DNA of 64,000 nucleotides, taken from NCBI RefSeq assembly GCF_900115555.1, contig NZ_FOWX01000026.1, positions 21,051-85,050 on the forward strand, in the 5' to 3' direction. The DNA is from Pseudomonas borbori (lineage in GTDB: Bacteria > Pseudomonadota > Gammaproteobacteria > Pseudomonadales > Pseudomonadaceae). The stretch's first letter is position 1; each line of letters opens with the position of its first letter. A model generated the notes under the pieces. It was not told the origin of the DNA and made no database searches. It worked only from the letters and a program-made list of their open reading frames with translations. A program made the position numbers and the translations under genes. This document shows, in pieces, positions 40,344 to 49,422 of the stretch.

Positions 40344-43300
40344 AGATCCTCAGCCTGCGCCTGAAGAACCTCAATTCGCTGAAGGGCGAATGGAAGATCG
40401 ACTTCACCGCCGAGCCGTTCAAGGACAACGGCCTGTTCGCCATCACCGGGCCGACGGGCGCCGGCAAGACCACCCTGCTCGATGCCATCTGCCTGGCCCT
40501 GTACCACCGCACGCCGCGCATGAGCAGCGTATCGGCGAGCGCCAACGAACTGATGACCCGGCACACCGGCGATTGCCTGGCCGAGGTCGAATTCGAGGTC
40601 AAGGGCGCGCGCTACCGCGCGTTCTGGAGCCAGCGCCGCGCCCGTGACAAGGCAGGCGGTGCGCTGCAGGCGCCCAAGGTGGAACTGGCGGCGGCCGATG
40701 GCTCGATTCTCACCGACAAGATCAACGAGAAGCTGCGCGAGACCGAGCGCCTCACCGGCCTGGACTTCGAGCGCTTCACCAAGTCCATGCTGCTGGCCCA
40801 GGGCGGTTTCGCCGCCTTCCTCGAGGCGGGTGCCAACCAGCGCGCCGAGCTGCTGGAAGAGCTGACCGGCACCGATATCTACGGGCAGATTTCCCAGCGG
40901 GTGTTCGAGCAGACCCGCGAGGTCAAGGTCGCCCTCGACCAGCTGCGCGCCCGCGCCGCAGGCGTCGAGCTGTTGAGCGAGGAACAACGTAGCGAACTGC
41001 AGGGCGAAGCCGAACGCCTGGGCACCGCAGACAGCTGCCTGCATGCCGAGCAGGCCGAACTGCAGCGCCAGCGCCAATGGCGCGACGAGTTGGCCAAGGC
41101 GCACAGCCAGCAGCAAGGCGCCGCCGTCGCCGAGCTGCGCGCGCAAGAGCAATTGCAGGCTGCCCAGGTGCAGTTGGCGCAACTGGCCGCCAGCGAACCG
41201 GCCGCCAGGTTGCAGCCGGTCCATCGCGCTTGGCAGCAGGCGCAGCAGGCCGTGCGCCAGAGCGAGCAGGTATTGCAGCAGACCCGGACCGAGCAGCAGC
41301 AGGCCGCGCAACGCATCGCCGAATGCCTGTGGCAGGCCCGCCAGTTCAGTCAGCAACTGCTCGGCGAGCGGCAGCAGGCGCGCGACCACCTGGCCGCGCA
41401 GCGCCAGCAACTGGAGACCCGCCTGGCCGAGCAGGCGCAACACGGCCGGCTCGGTGAGCAACTGGGCGCCTGGCGCAGCCAGTTCGCGGCGCGCCAGCAG
41501 TTGGCCGTGGACATCGACCAGCTCGGTAGCCGGCAACAGCAGACCGAGCAGGCCGCACAAGCGCTCAAGACCCAGCTGGCCGAACAGGCCGCGCAGCTAA
41601 GTGGCGAGCAAGCGCGCTTGCTCGAGGCGCAGCGGGCGGAAGGCGAGCAGCAGCGGCAACTCGATGGCCTGCTGGCCGGGCGCAGCGAGGCCGCCCTGCG
41701 CGAGCGCTGGCAACTGCTGCATCGCCACAGCGGCCTGCTGGCCCAGCTCAAGCAGCTGGCCGCCAGTCGCCAGCAACTGGCCGAACAGCAGGTGCAACTG
41801 GACGCCAAGTTGAGCGAGTTGCATGGCCAGCACGCTGCCAAGGATGCCGAGGTGACAGCCCTGCGCGCGCGCTATAAGGAGCTGCAACAGCAGGTGCGCG
41901 ACCAGGAAAAACTGCTGGAGCAGGAGCAGCGCATCCAGGCCCTGGAAACCTACCGCGCCCAGTTGCAGGAGGGTGAAGCCTGCCCGCTGTGCGGCTCCCA
42001 CCAGCACCCGGCGATTGCCGCCTACCAGGCGCTGGACGTCAGCGCCACCCAGCAGACCCTGCTGGCGAAGAAGGCCGAGCTGGAAGCCCTGAGCGGCAGC
42101 GGTCAGCGCCTGGCCAGCGAACTGGCGACCCTGACCAGCCAGCTCGAACAGCATCGGCAGCAGCTGCAACGCAGTCGCCAGGAACAGACGGAGCAGGGCG
42201 AACGCTGGCAACAATTGACCGAACAGCTCGGCAGCGCGCTGGCCGATACGGCCGCCCTGGCCGAGCACGAGCGACAGCTGACGGCCGAGCTGGACAGCAT
42301 CCAGCGCAGCCTGGATCAGCTCGATCGCCTGAAAGCCGCTTACGAAGGCGCGCGCACCACGCGCCAGCAGCTCGAACAGCGCTGCGCCGCCATGCAGCAA
42401 CAGCAGGCTCTGGCCAGCCAGCAGCTGCAGCATCAGGACAGCCAACTGGCGGACATCGCCAGCCGCCTCGAGCAGCTGCAGCGCCAGCGCAGCGAACGCG
42501 ACAGCAGCCTGAGCGAGGAACTGGCCGCATTCGGCTACAGCCTGCCGGGCGACGGCGCCGCCTGGCTGCATGAGCGCGAAGTCGAGTGGCAGGGCTGGCA
42601 GCAGGCGCAACAGCAGCATCAGCAACTGCAGGACCAGCAGCGTGAACTGGAACACGCCCTCGGCGTTGCCCGCGAACTGCAGGGCGCCTGGCGGCAGCGC
42701 TGGGCAGCATTGCAGCAGGCCGAACCGCCGCCACTGGCGGCGGTCGCCGATGCGCTGGCCACCCTGCAGCAAACCGAGGCGCAGCTAAGCCAGGAGCACA
42801 GCCGGCAGCAGCAATTGCACGGCAGCCAACAGACCCAGGCGCAGCGGCTGAGCGAGGATCAGCACGACCTGCAGGCCAAAGCGCAGCAGTGGGCGGCCGC
42901 CCTGGCCGACAGCCCGTTCGGCGACGAGGGCGCCTTCCAGGCCGCGCTGCTCGACGAGCCGCAGCGCGCTGCGCTGATCCAGCTCAAGGAGCGTCTGGAT
43001 AAATCCCTGGCCGAGGCCCAGGCGCTGAAAGCCGCCGCCGACCAGCAGTTGGCCGCCTTGCAGGCCAATCCGGCCAGCGAACTCGAGCGCGAGCAGCTCG
43101 AAGAGCGCCTGCAGCTGCTTGGCGCCGAGCTGAAGACCCTGAGCCAACGCCAGGGCGAAATCCGCGCGCAACTGCAGGGCGACGAGGCGCGGCGGCAGAA
43201 TCTGCACAGCCTGTTCGCCGAGATTGCCGCCCAGCAAGTCGCGTACGACCTCTGGCAGCAACTCAACAGCCTGATCGGCTCGGCCGACGGCGCCAAGTAC

Positions 43301-43774
43301 CGCAAGTTCGCCCAGGGCCTGACCCTCGATCACCTGGTCTACCTGGCCAACCAGCAACTCGAGCGCCTGCACGGCCGCTACCAGTTGGCCCGGCGCGGCA
43401 GCGGCGAACTGGAGCTGGAAGTGATCGACACCTGGCAGGCCGATGTCGCCCGCGACACCAAGACCCTGTCCGGCGGCGAAAGCTTCCTGGTCAGCCTGGC
43501 CCTGGCCCTGGCCCTGTCCGATCTGGTCAGCCACAAGACCAGCATCGACTCGCTGTTTCTCGACGAAGGCTTCGGCACCCTCGATGGCGAAACCCTGGAA
43601 ATCGCCCTGGATGCCCTCGACAGCCTGAATGCCAGCGGCAAGATGATCGGCGTGATCAGCCATGTGGAAGCGATGAAGGAGCGGATTCCGGTGCAACTGA
43701 AAGTGCACAAGGGCGTGGGCATGGGCTACAGCGGGCTAGACAGGCGCTTTGCCGTGCCCGCTCGGGGCGATTGA
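40340..43774 (+). CDS. sbcC: Exonuclease subunit SbcC
   Basis: 1144-residue Rad50-type SMC-like ATPase. Walker A FAITGPTGAGKTTLLDA is near residue 38. Long Gln/Ala/Leu-rich coiled coils of low complexity run from about 190 to 960. The zinc hook is CPLCGSHQHP (about 548). The ABC signature TLSGGESFLVSLALALALSD is near 1042 and Walker B SLFLDEGFGTLDGETLE near 1075. It clamps DNA for SbcD. The long coiled coil is very rich in Gln and Arg. The start is fixed by the ATGA overlap. Confidence 0.96.
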   Translation: MKILSLRLKNLNSLKGEWKIDFTAEPFKDNGLFAITGPTGAGKTTLLDAICLALYHRTPRMSSVSASANELMTRHTGDCLAEVEFEVKGARYRAFWSQRRARDKAGGALQAPKVELAAADGSILTDKINEKLRETERLTGLDFERFTKSMLLAQGGFAAFLEAGANQRAELLEELTGTDIYGQISQRVFEQTREVKVALDQLRARAAGVELLSEEQRSELQGEAERLGTADSCLHAEQAELQRQRQWRDELAKAHSQQQGAAVAELRAQEQLQAAQVQLAQLAASEPAARLQPVHRAWQQAQQAVRQSEQVLQQTRTEQQQAAQRIAECLWQARQFSQQLLGERQQARDHLAAQRQQLETRLAEQAQHGRLGEQLGAWRSQFAARQQLAVDIDQLGSRQQQTEQAAQALKTQLAEQAAQLSGEQARLLEAQRAEGEQQRQLDGLLAGRSEAALRERWQLLHRHSGLLAQLKQLAASRQQLAEQQVQLDAKLSELHGQHAAKDAEVTALRARYKELQQQVRDQEKLLEQEQRIQALETYRAQLQEGEACPLCGSHQHPAIAAYQALDVSATQQTLLAKKAELEALSGSGQRLASELATLTSQLEQHRQQLQRSRQEQTEQGERWQQLTEQLGSALADTAALAEHERQLTAELDSIQRSLDQLDRLKAAYEGARTTRQQLEQRCAAMQQQQALASQQLQHQDSQLADIASRLEQLQRQRSERDSSLSEELAAFGYSLPGDGAAWLHEREVEWQGWQQAQQQHQQLQDQQRELEHALGVARELQGAWRQRWAALQQAEPPPLAAVADALATLQQTEAQLSQEHSRQQQLHGSQQTQAQRLSEDQHDLQAKAQQWAAALADSPFGDEGAFQAALLDEPQRAALIQLKERLDKSLAEAQALKAAADQQLAALQANPASELEREQLEERLQLLGAELKTLSQRQGEIRAQLQGDEARRQNLHSLFAEIAAQQVAYDLWQQLNSLIGSADGAKYRKFAQGLTLDHLVYLANQQLERLHGRYQLARRGSGELELEVIDTWQADVARDTKTLSGGESFLVSLALALALSDLVSHKTSIDSLFLDEGFGTLDGETLEIALDALDSLNASGKMIGVISHVEAMKERIPVQLKVHKGVGMGYSGLDRRFAVPARGD

Positions 43775-43871
43775 TTTACGGCAACATGACGGGGCCATGG
43801 TTCTGCCTATACTTGCCGCATCTCGGGAAGGCGGTGCCCGGCTACCCAAGGCAGGCAACCTCGTTACGCTT

Positions 43872-44684
43872 ATGGAGCATTGCGCATTGGCCAAGGCATT
43901 TTTCTGTTTGGTCCTGGGTTGTCTGCTTTCAGGCGTGCTGCCAACTGCGGCCGCCTCTGCCGATGGCTCGGAGTTGAAGCTGTGCTACGAGGACCAGGAT
44001 TCCTACCCCTGGGTGCTGAGAGACGGTTCCGGCCTCAATCTGCAGTTGCTCGGTCTGGTCGAGCAGGCCCAGGCACTGAGTTTCGAGTTCGTCCCGGTGC
44101 CCTGGAGCCGCTGTCTCGCCGGCCTGGAACGGGGGGCTTACGACGGCGCCTTCGCCTCCAGTTACAAGGCCGAGCGCCTGGCCATCGGCCGCTACCCGGC
44201 GGATGCCGATGGCCGTCTGGATGAGCGCAAGCGCCTGCATACCTCCAGCTATGCCCTGTACCGGCGCAAGGGCAGCCAGGTGGACTGGGACGGCAAGGCG
44301 TTCCGTCAGCTCGATGGCCGCATCGGCTCGCTGAGTGGTTTCTCCATCGTCGACTTCATTCATGCGCATGGCGCCGAAGTGGATGAAACCAGCCGCGATC
44401 CCCTGGCACTCCTGCAGATGCTCAGGCGTGGTCGGGTGCCGGCGGCGGCCCTGCAAAGCCTGCGCGCCGATTTTCTCCTGCAGGCCCATCCGCAGTTGGC
44501 GGCAACAATCGAGAAGGTCAAGTTGCCGCTCGAGGAGAAGGCCTATTACCTGATGCTGTCGAATGCCTACGTCGGCGCACACCCGGCGATGGCCGAGGCC
44601 ATCTGGACCGAAATAGGGCGCCAGCGTGAGTCGCCGGAGTATCAGGTGCTGATGCAGGCTTTTCTGGCCCGGCCCGAACCCTGA
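43872..44684 (+). CDS. Periplasmic binding protein, family 3 (solute-binding) type
   Basis: About 270 residues. The N-terminal signal (AFFCLVLGCLLSGVLPTAAA) has a GC that is not a clear lipobox. The mature part has the SBP_bac_3 pattern: LKLCYEDQDSYPWVLRDGSG, ALSFEFVPVPWSRCLAGLER, YDGAFASSYKAERL, GRIGSLSGFSIVDFIHAHGA and LLQMLRRGRVPAAALQS. No transporter permease is adjacent, so it may be a stray binding protein or sensor. Start at 43872 is the likely ATG; a TTG further down would also keep the signal. Confidence 0.8.
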   Translation: MEHCALAKAFFCLVLGCLLSGVLPTAAASADGSELKLCYEDQDSYPWVLRDGSGLNLQLLGLVEQAQALSFEFVPVPWSRCLAGLERGAYDGAFASSYKAERLAIGRYPADADGRLDERKRLHTSSYALYRRKGSQVDWDGKAFRQLDGRIGSLSGFSIVDFIHAHGAEVDETSRDPLALLQMLRRGRVPAAALQSLRADFLLQAHPQLAATIEKVKLPLEEKAYYLMLSNAYVGAHPAMAEAIWTEIGRQRESPEYQVLMQAFLARPEP

Positions 44685-44772
44685 GGCCGACGCGTCAGCA
44701 GTGCCGAGCACATGCAGGGATTGCCCGTCGGTAAACCTGTGTCCATCCACGTCATTCAACCCGGGATCGCCA

Positions 44773-45198
44773 GTGATCGTCGTATTTCTAGTGAACACCC
44801 TGATCGTCATAACCGCGGTCATCATCCACTACGAGTTCCTGTATCGGCTGACCCTGCTGCTGCCGCGCATTCAGGTGCGCCATCGCTTTCGTATCGTGCT
44901 GGGGGTCGGTGGCGCTCTGCTGGGCCATGCGGTCGAGGTGTGGATATTCGCCATCGCCTACTACCTGATGCACCGTGCCGATGGTTGGGGCTACCTGGAA
45001 GGCAACTTCAACGGCAGCTTGATGGACGCTGTGTATTTTTCCTTCACGATCTTCACCACCCTCGGCTTCGGCGACATCCAGCCGCACGGTGAACTGCGTT
45101 TTCTCACCGGTATCGAATCACTCACCGGGCTGGTGCTGATCACCTGGAGCGCGTCATTTCTCTTCGTCGAAATGCAGCGGTTCTGGAATACCCGATAG
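44773..45198 (+). CDS. Small two-TM ion channel (K+ channel pore domain)
   Basis: About 141 residues, GTG start at 44773, with an upstream GTG at 44701 possible. TM1 and TM2 surround a re-entrant pore loop, and the selectivity filter is FTIFTTLGFGDIQPHGELRF, with TLGFGD replacing the classical TVGYGD. An N-terminal TM (VFLVNTLIVITAVIIHYEFL) is followed by another (IVLGVGGALLGHAVEVWIFA). Related to Ion_trans_2/KcsA-type channels; with L and F in the filter, selectivity is uncertain. Confidence 0.85.
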   Translation: MIVVFLVNTLIVITAVIIHYEFLYRLTLLLPRIQVRHRFRIVLGVGGALLGHAVEVWIFAIAYYLMHRADGWGYLEGNFNGSLMDAVYFSFTIFTTLGFGDIQPHGELRFLTGIESLTGLVLITWSASFLFVEMQRFWNTR

Positions 45199-45419
45199 CG
45201 TGGCGTGTCGCCGCGCGGTCATCTTTGCCGGGCAACTTGCCCGTTGGTAACCGCTGACGGGCTGGTACATGTCGAGCACGGCTGCCGTGCAATGCTTCGG
45301 CTCAGCGGCGTCCTGTCGGCGCTGCAAGCCGGTGCGGGCGGCCAATCAGGCGGGGCGCGGCTGTCATTGCCCGGTTGCATCTTCTACGCTTTGCTCAAAC
45401 CAACAGGGGTGGATAAACC

Positions 45420-46340
45420 ATGTCTTTATTGGCCAATCAACTGGGTCGGGTGCTTTCGCTGCTGGCGCTCTGGGGTGTGCTGGGTGCTGCCCAGGCGCAA
45501 CCGACCGTGGTGGTCGCCTCCAAGATCGATACCGAGGGTGCGGTGCTCGGGCAGTTGATCTTTCAGGCACTCAAGCGTGGCGGGGTGCCGGTCGAGGATC
45601 GCACCCAGCTCGGCGCCACCAACATTGTGCGCAGTGCCCTGATCGCCGGTGAGGTCGGCATCTACCCGGAGTACACCGGCAATGGCGCATTCTTTTTCGA
45701 CAGCGCCGACAGCAGCCTGTGGAAAGACGCCGAGCAGGGCTACGCCAAGGTCAAGCAACTGGATCTCGCCGCCAATCAACTGGTCTGGCTGCAGCCGGCC
45801 AACGCCAACAACACCTGGGCCATGAGTGTGCGCGGCGACCTGGCGCGCGCCCATGGCCTGCAGACGCTGGACGATCTGGCCCGCTACCTGGCCGGCGGCG
45901 GCGCCTTCAAGTTCGCCGCCAGCGCCGAGTTCGTCGAGTCGCCGACGGCGCTCCCGGCTTTCCAGCAGGCCTACGGTTTCACCCTGACGTCCGAGCAGTT
46001 GTTGATTCTGGCCGGCGGCAATACCGCGACGACCATCCGCGCCGCATCCTTGCAGACCAACGGGGTCAACGCGGCCATGACCTACGGCACCGATGGCGGC
46101 CTCAGCGCCCTCGACCTGCTGGTGTTGGAAGACACCCGCGGCGTGCAGCCGGTCTATCAGCCGGCGCCGGTGGTGCGCGCGGATGTGCTCGAGGCCTATC
46201 CGCAGATCGCCGGGATTCTTCAGCCGATCTTCGCCGCCCTGGATCTGCAGACCCTGCAGCGCCTCAATGGCGAGGTGGCGGTGCAGGGCGCGGAGCCGGC
46301 GCAAGTAGCGGCGGCGTTCCTCGACAGCCTGGGCCAATGA
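45420..46340 (+). CDS. yehZ: Osmoprotectant ABC transporter binding protein (YehZ/OsmF-like)
   Basis: 306 residues with a cleavable signal (LSLLALWGVLGAAQAQPT). The OpuAC/ProX-type domain carries VVVASKIDTEGAVLGQLIFQ, GEVGIYPEYTGNGAFFFD and an aromatic-rich pocket. It is the first gene of the osmoprotectant (glycine betaine/choline) ABC operon and supplies substrate to the two permeases. The aacaggggtggataaacc ribosome site fits the start. Substrate assigned by homology. Confidence 0.88.
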   Translation: MSLLANQLGRVLSLLALWGVLGAAQAQPTVVVASKIDTEGAVLGQLIFQALKRGGVPVEDRTQLGATNIVRSALIAGEVGIYPEYTGNGAFFFDSADSSLWKDAEQGYAKVKQLDLAANQLVWLQPANANNTWAMSVRGDLARAHGLQTLDDLARYLAGGGAFKFAASAEFVESPTALPAFQQAYGFTLTSEQLLILAGGNTATTIRAASLQTNGVNAAMTYGTDGGLSALDLLVLEDTRGVQPVYQPAPVVRADVLEAYPQIAGILQPIFAALDLQTLQRLNGEVAVQGAEPAQVAAAFLDSLGQ

Positions 46341-46347
46341 TGCCGGC

Positions 46348-47514
46348 ATGAGCCTGCCACTGCGGAGCAATAGGGTCATCCCGCTGCTGGCGCTGCTGGC
46401 GCTGGCACTGCTGTGGTGCCTGGATTTCGTCAGCATCCAGCCCAACCGCATCGCTCCGGGTAGTGGCCTGGGACTGCTGGCCGCTCTGGGGCCGGTGTGG
46501 GCGCTGCTGCTCACGGGGTTGCTGCTGGCCTGCGGGTTGCTGGCGTTGTGGTCGCCGCGTCCGACCTACGGGCCGATCCTGGCGCTCGTGTGGCTGCTGT
46601 TGCTGCAATTACCCGCGAGTCTGGCCTGGAGCATCGAGCGCCACATAGGCGCGGACCTGCCCTACGCGCGGGTCGGCATTGGCGCCGGTTGCTGGAGCCT
46701 GCTGTTCCTCCTCGGCTTGCTGCTGATCGAGCTGCAGCAGCGCCTGGGTCTTTCGCGCGTCTGGCTGCTCGGCAGCGCCGTCGTTCTGGCCCTGCTGCTG
46801 GGCTGGCTGGCCGGGCAGGGCTGGCTGGAGCCGCTGGCGTTGCTGCGCGAGTACCAGTCGCGCCGCAGCCAGTTCGCCGCTGCCCTGTCCAGTCACCTGG
46901 CTCTGGTGGGCGCGGCGGTGGGCGCGAGCCTGCTGTTCGGCGGCGCCATCGCCCTGTTGCTGCAGCGTTATCCGCGGGCGCACAAGGGCAGCATCGGCCT
47001 GCTGAGTTTTATCCAGACCATCCCCAGTCTGGCGCTGTTTGGCCTGCTGATCGCGCCGCTGAGTTACCTGTCGGCGCAGTTCCCCGCGCTGCAGCAGCTG
47101 AATATCCGCGGTATCGGCTGGGCGCCGGCGCTGCTCGCCCTGATCGCCTACAGCCTGTTGCCGATCGTGCGCAATACCTGCGTCGCCCTGCAGGAGGTCG
47201 AGGCCGGCGTGATCGAGTCCGCCCGCGGCATGGGCATGAGCCCGGCCCAGGTGTTCCTCCAGGTGCGCCTGCCGCTGGCCATGCCGTTGATCATCGAGGG
47301 CGTGCGGGTCACCAGCATCCAGGCGATCGGCCTGACCGCGGTGGCGGCGCTGATCGGCGCGGGCGGCTTCGGCACCTTTATCTTCCAGGGCCTGGGCCAG
47401 TCGGCGATGGACCTGATCATCCTCGGTGCCTTGCCCATCATCGTCCTGGCGCTGCTGGCGGACGGTCTGTTCAGCCTGTTGGGCGAAGGTTTTTCCAGCG
47501 GAGCGAGGCGATGA
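46348..47514 (+). CDS. yehY: Osmoprotectant ABC transporter permease (YehY-like)
   Basis: 388 residues with a long N-terminal membrane region (about 1-170, extra TM helices), then a core BPD_transp_1 domain of five TMs (QSRRSQFAAALSSHLALVGA...). The EAA-type loop is EAGVIESARGMGMSPAQVFL. It is typical of the longer of the two permeases in YehZYXW systems. It overlaps the ATPase gene by four bases. Confidence 0.9.
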   Translation: MSLPLRSNRVIPLLALLALALLWCLDFVSIQPNRIAPGSGLGLLAALGPVWALLLTGLLLACGLLALWSPRPTYGPILALVWLLLLQLPASLAWSIERHIGADLPYARVGIGAGCWSLLFLLGLLLIELQQRLGLSRVWLLGSAVVLALLLGWLAGQGWLEPLALLREYQSRRSQFAAALSSHLALVGAAVGASLLFGGAIALLLQRYPRAHKGSIGLLSFIQTIPSLALFGLLIAPLSYLSAQFPALQQLNIRGIGWAPALLALIAYSLLPIVRNTCVALQEVEAGVIESARGMGMSPAQVFLQVRLPLAMPLIIEGVRVTSIQAIGLTAVAALIGAGGFGTFIFQGLGQSAMDLIILGALPIIVLALLADGLFSLLGEGFSSGARR

Positions 47515-48455
47515 TCGAGCTGCGCAACGTCAGCAAGCTGTTCGGTCAGACTCGGGCGGTGGACGCCATCTCCCTGAGCGTGCAAACCGGCGAGCTGTGC
47601 GTGCTGATCGGCACCTCGGGCTGCGGCAAGTCGACCACCCTGCGCATGATCAACCGCCTGATCGCACACTCGGCCGGCAGCATTCGCATCGATGGCCGCG
47701 ACATCGAGCAGATCGACCCGCAGCAACTGCGCCGCGGTATCGGCTACGCGATCCAGAACACCGGCCTGTTTCCGCACTGGACGGTGGCGCGCAACATCGC
47801 CGTGGTGCCCCGTCTGCTCGGCTGGCCGGCCGCGCGCATCCGCCGGCGGGTCGAGGAACTGCTGCACTTGCTCGACCTGGCGCCGGCCGAGTTCGCCGCC
47901 AAGTACCCCAGCCAGCTGTCGGGCGGCCAGGCCCAGCGGGTCGGCGTGGCTCGCGCCCTGGCCGGCGACCCGGACATCCTGCTGATGGACGAACCCTTCG
48001 GCGCGCTCGACCCGATCACCCGCGAGAGCCTGCAGAACGAGCTGTTGCGCATCCAGGCGCAGCTGCGCAAGACCATCGTCTTCGTCACCCACGACATGGA
48101 CGAGGCGCTCAAGTTGGCCAACCGCATCGTGGTGATGGACAAGGGCCGGATCGTCCAACAGGACAGCCCCCAGGCGCTGCTGGCCAAACCGGCCAATGCC
48201 TTCGTCGAGAACCTGCTCGGCGGCCAGGAACGCGGCCTCAAGCAGGCTGGGCTGCTGCGCGTCGCTACCCTGATGCAGGTGCTGACCACGGCCGCCGCGC
48301 CGCTCGCCGGGCCCAGGATCAAGGCCACGGACAACCTGCGTCAGGCGCTGTCGCTGATGCTCTGGCACCGCTGCAGCAGCCTGCCGGTGGTCGATGAGCA
48401 GGGCCGGCAGGTCGGCGTGTTGCGCTTGGACGCGCTGCTGGATCGGCCCCGGTGA
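47511..48455 (+). CDS. yehX: Osmoprotectant ABC transporter ATPase (YehX-like)
   Basis: 314 residues. Walker A is CVLIGTSGCGKSTTLRMINR, the Q-loop NTGLFPHWTVARNI, the ABC signature YPSQLSGGQAQRVGVARALA and Walker B DILLMDEPFGALDPITR. The C-terminal 60 residues resemble a CBS half-domain (LMLWHRCSSLPVVDEQGRQV), common in OpuA/ProV-type ATPases that sense ionic strength. Start fixed by the ATGA overlap; the next gene again overlaps by four bases. Confidence 0.93.
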   Translation: MIELRNVSKLFGQTRAVDAISLSVQTGELCVLIGTSGCGKSTTLRMINRLIAHSAGSIRIDGRDIEQIDPQQLRRGIGYAIQNTGLFPHWTVARNIAVVPRLLGWPAARIRRRVEELLHLLDLAPAEFAAKYPSQLSGGQAQRVGVARALAGDPDILLMDEPFGALDPITRESLQNELLRIQAQLRKTIVFVTHDMDEALKLANRIVVMDKGRIVQQDSPQALLAKPANAFVENLLGGQERGLKQAGLLRVATLMQVLTTAAAPLAGPRIKATDNLRQALSLMLWHRCSSLPVVDEQGRQVGVLRLDALLDRPR

Positions 48456-49207
48456 GCAGGCGCGCGCTGTTGCGCAGCGACGCCTGGCAGCCGCTGCTGT
48501 GGCTGGCCCTGCTGCTGACGGCGGCGTTGGGGCTGGGCGAGCTGGACGGGCTGTTTCGCCTGCTCGAGCCGGACAGCCGCACGGTGATCTATGGCCGCGC
48601 CGCCTTTATCGACCTGCTCGGCAGCCATCTGTTGCTGGTGGCGCTAGCGGCCTGCGTCTCCAGCCTGGTCGGGGTGGGCGCGGCGATCATGGTGACCCGG
48701 CGCTGGGGCGAGGACTTTTTGCCGCTGGTCAGCCAGGTCGCCTCGATCGGCCAGACCATACCGCCGGTGGCGGTACTGGCCCTGGCGGTGCCGGCGCTCG
48801 GCTTCGGCAACGGGCCGACCCTGTTCGCCCTGATCCTCTATGGCCTGCTGCCGATCCTGCGCAACAGCCTGGCGGGCCTGCGCAGCATCGATCCGGCGGT
48901 GCTGGAGGCGGCGCGCGGCATGGGCATGGCGCCGTTGCAGGTGCTCTGCCAGGTGGAGTTGCCGCTGGCCCTGAACGTCATCCTGGCCGGCATCCGCACC
49001 TCGCTGACCATCAACATCGCCACCGCGGCCATCGGCTCCACCATCGGCGCCAGCACCCTGGGCGACCCGGTGATCTCGGGGCTGGTCACCGGCAACACGG
49101 CCTTCATCCTGCAGGGCGCGATCCTGATCGGCCTGCTGGCCGTGGCGGTCGACAGCCTGTTCGAGCAGCTGCAACGGCGCGCGCCGGGAACCGGCCAGGC
49201 AAAGTGA
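48452..49207 (+). CDS. yehW: Osmoprotectant ABC transporter permease (YehW-like)
   Basis: 251 residues, GTG start overlapping the yehX stop. The BPD_transp_1 core has about six TMs with the EAA loop VLEAARGMGMAPLQVLCQVE. It forms the second half of the membrane channel with YehY. All four genes of the transporter are present, intact and translationally coupled. Confidence 0.92.
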   Translation: MSRRALLRSDAWQPLLWLALLLTAALGLGELDGLFRLLEPDSRTVIYGRAAFIDLLGSHLLLVALAACVSSLVGVGAAIMVTRRWGEDFLPLVSQVASIGQTIPPVAVLALAVPALGFGNGPTLFALILYGLLPILRNSLAGLRSIDPAVLEAARGMGMAPLQVLCQVELPLALNVILAGIRTSLTINIATAAIGSTIGASTLGDPVISGLVTGNTAFILQGAILIGLLAVAVDSLFEQLQRRAPGTGQAK

Positions 49208-49212
49208 ATGGG

Positions 49213-49233
49213 TAGCCCGGATGCAATCCGGGG
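49213..49233. repeat. REP-like half palindrome
   Basis: tagcccggatgcaatccggg matches one arm of the hairpin at 51700-51766. It lies just after yehW and belongs to a dispersed intergenic family. Confidence 0.6.
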
Positions 49234-49422
49234 AAATCAAGCGCCAGCAACCGCAAGCAGGAGGGGGGATGCTGGCGCAGCAGCGCACCTTTGGCCAAGT
49301 ATTTTTATCGCCCGCCGCCTTGCCCGGCTTCTCCCGGCGCAGTGCTGCAGTTAGAGTGCTGCGGCGCCACGCGCGCTCGATCAGGCGCGTGAGGGCGCTA
49401 ACGCTTGATGGGTGAGGGCAGC

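Noticed and set aside
40088..41560. Long minus-strand Leu/Gln-rich frames opposite sbcC
   Set aside because: Antisense of the low-complexity coiled coil of SbcC; the apparent repeats are an artefact of Gln/Ala/Leu codons.
41100..42900. Repeated cagcag/ctgcag tracts as a possible repeat array
   Set aside because: They are degenerate codons of the SbcC coiled coil, with no constant unit or spacer, so not a CRISPR or satellite.
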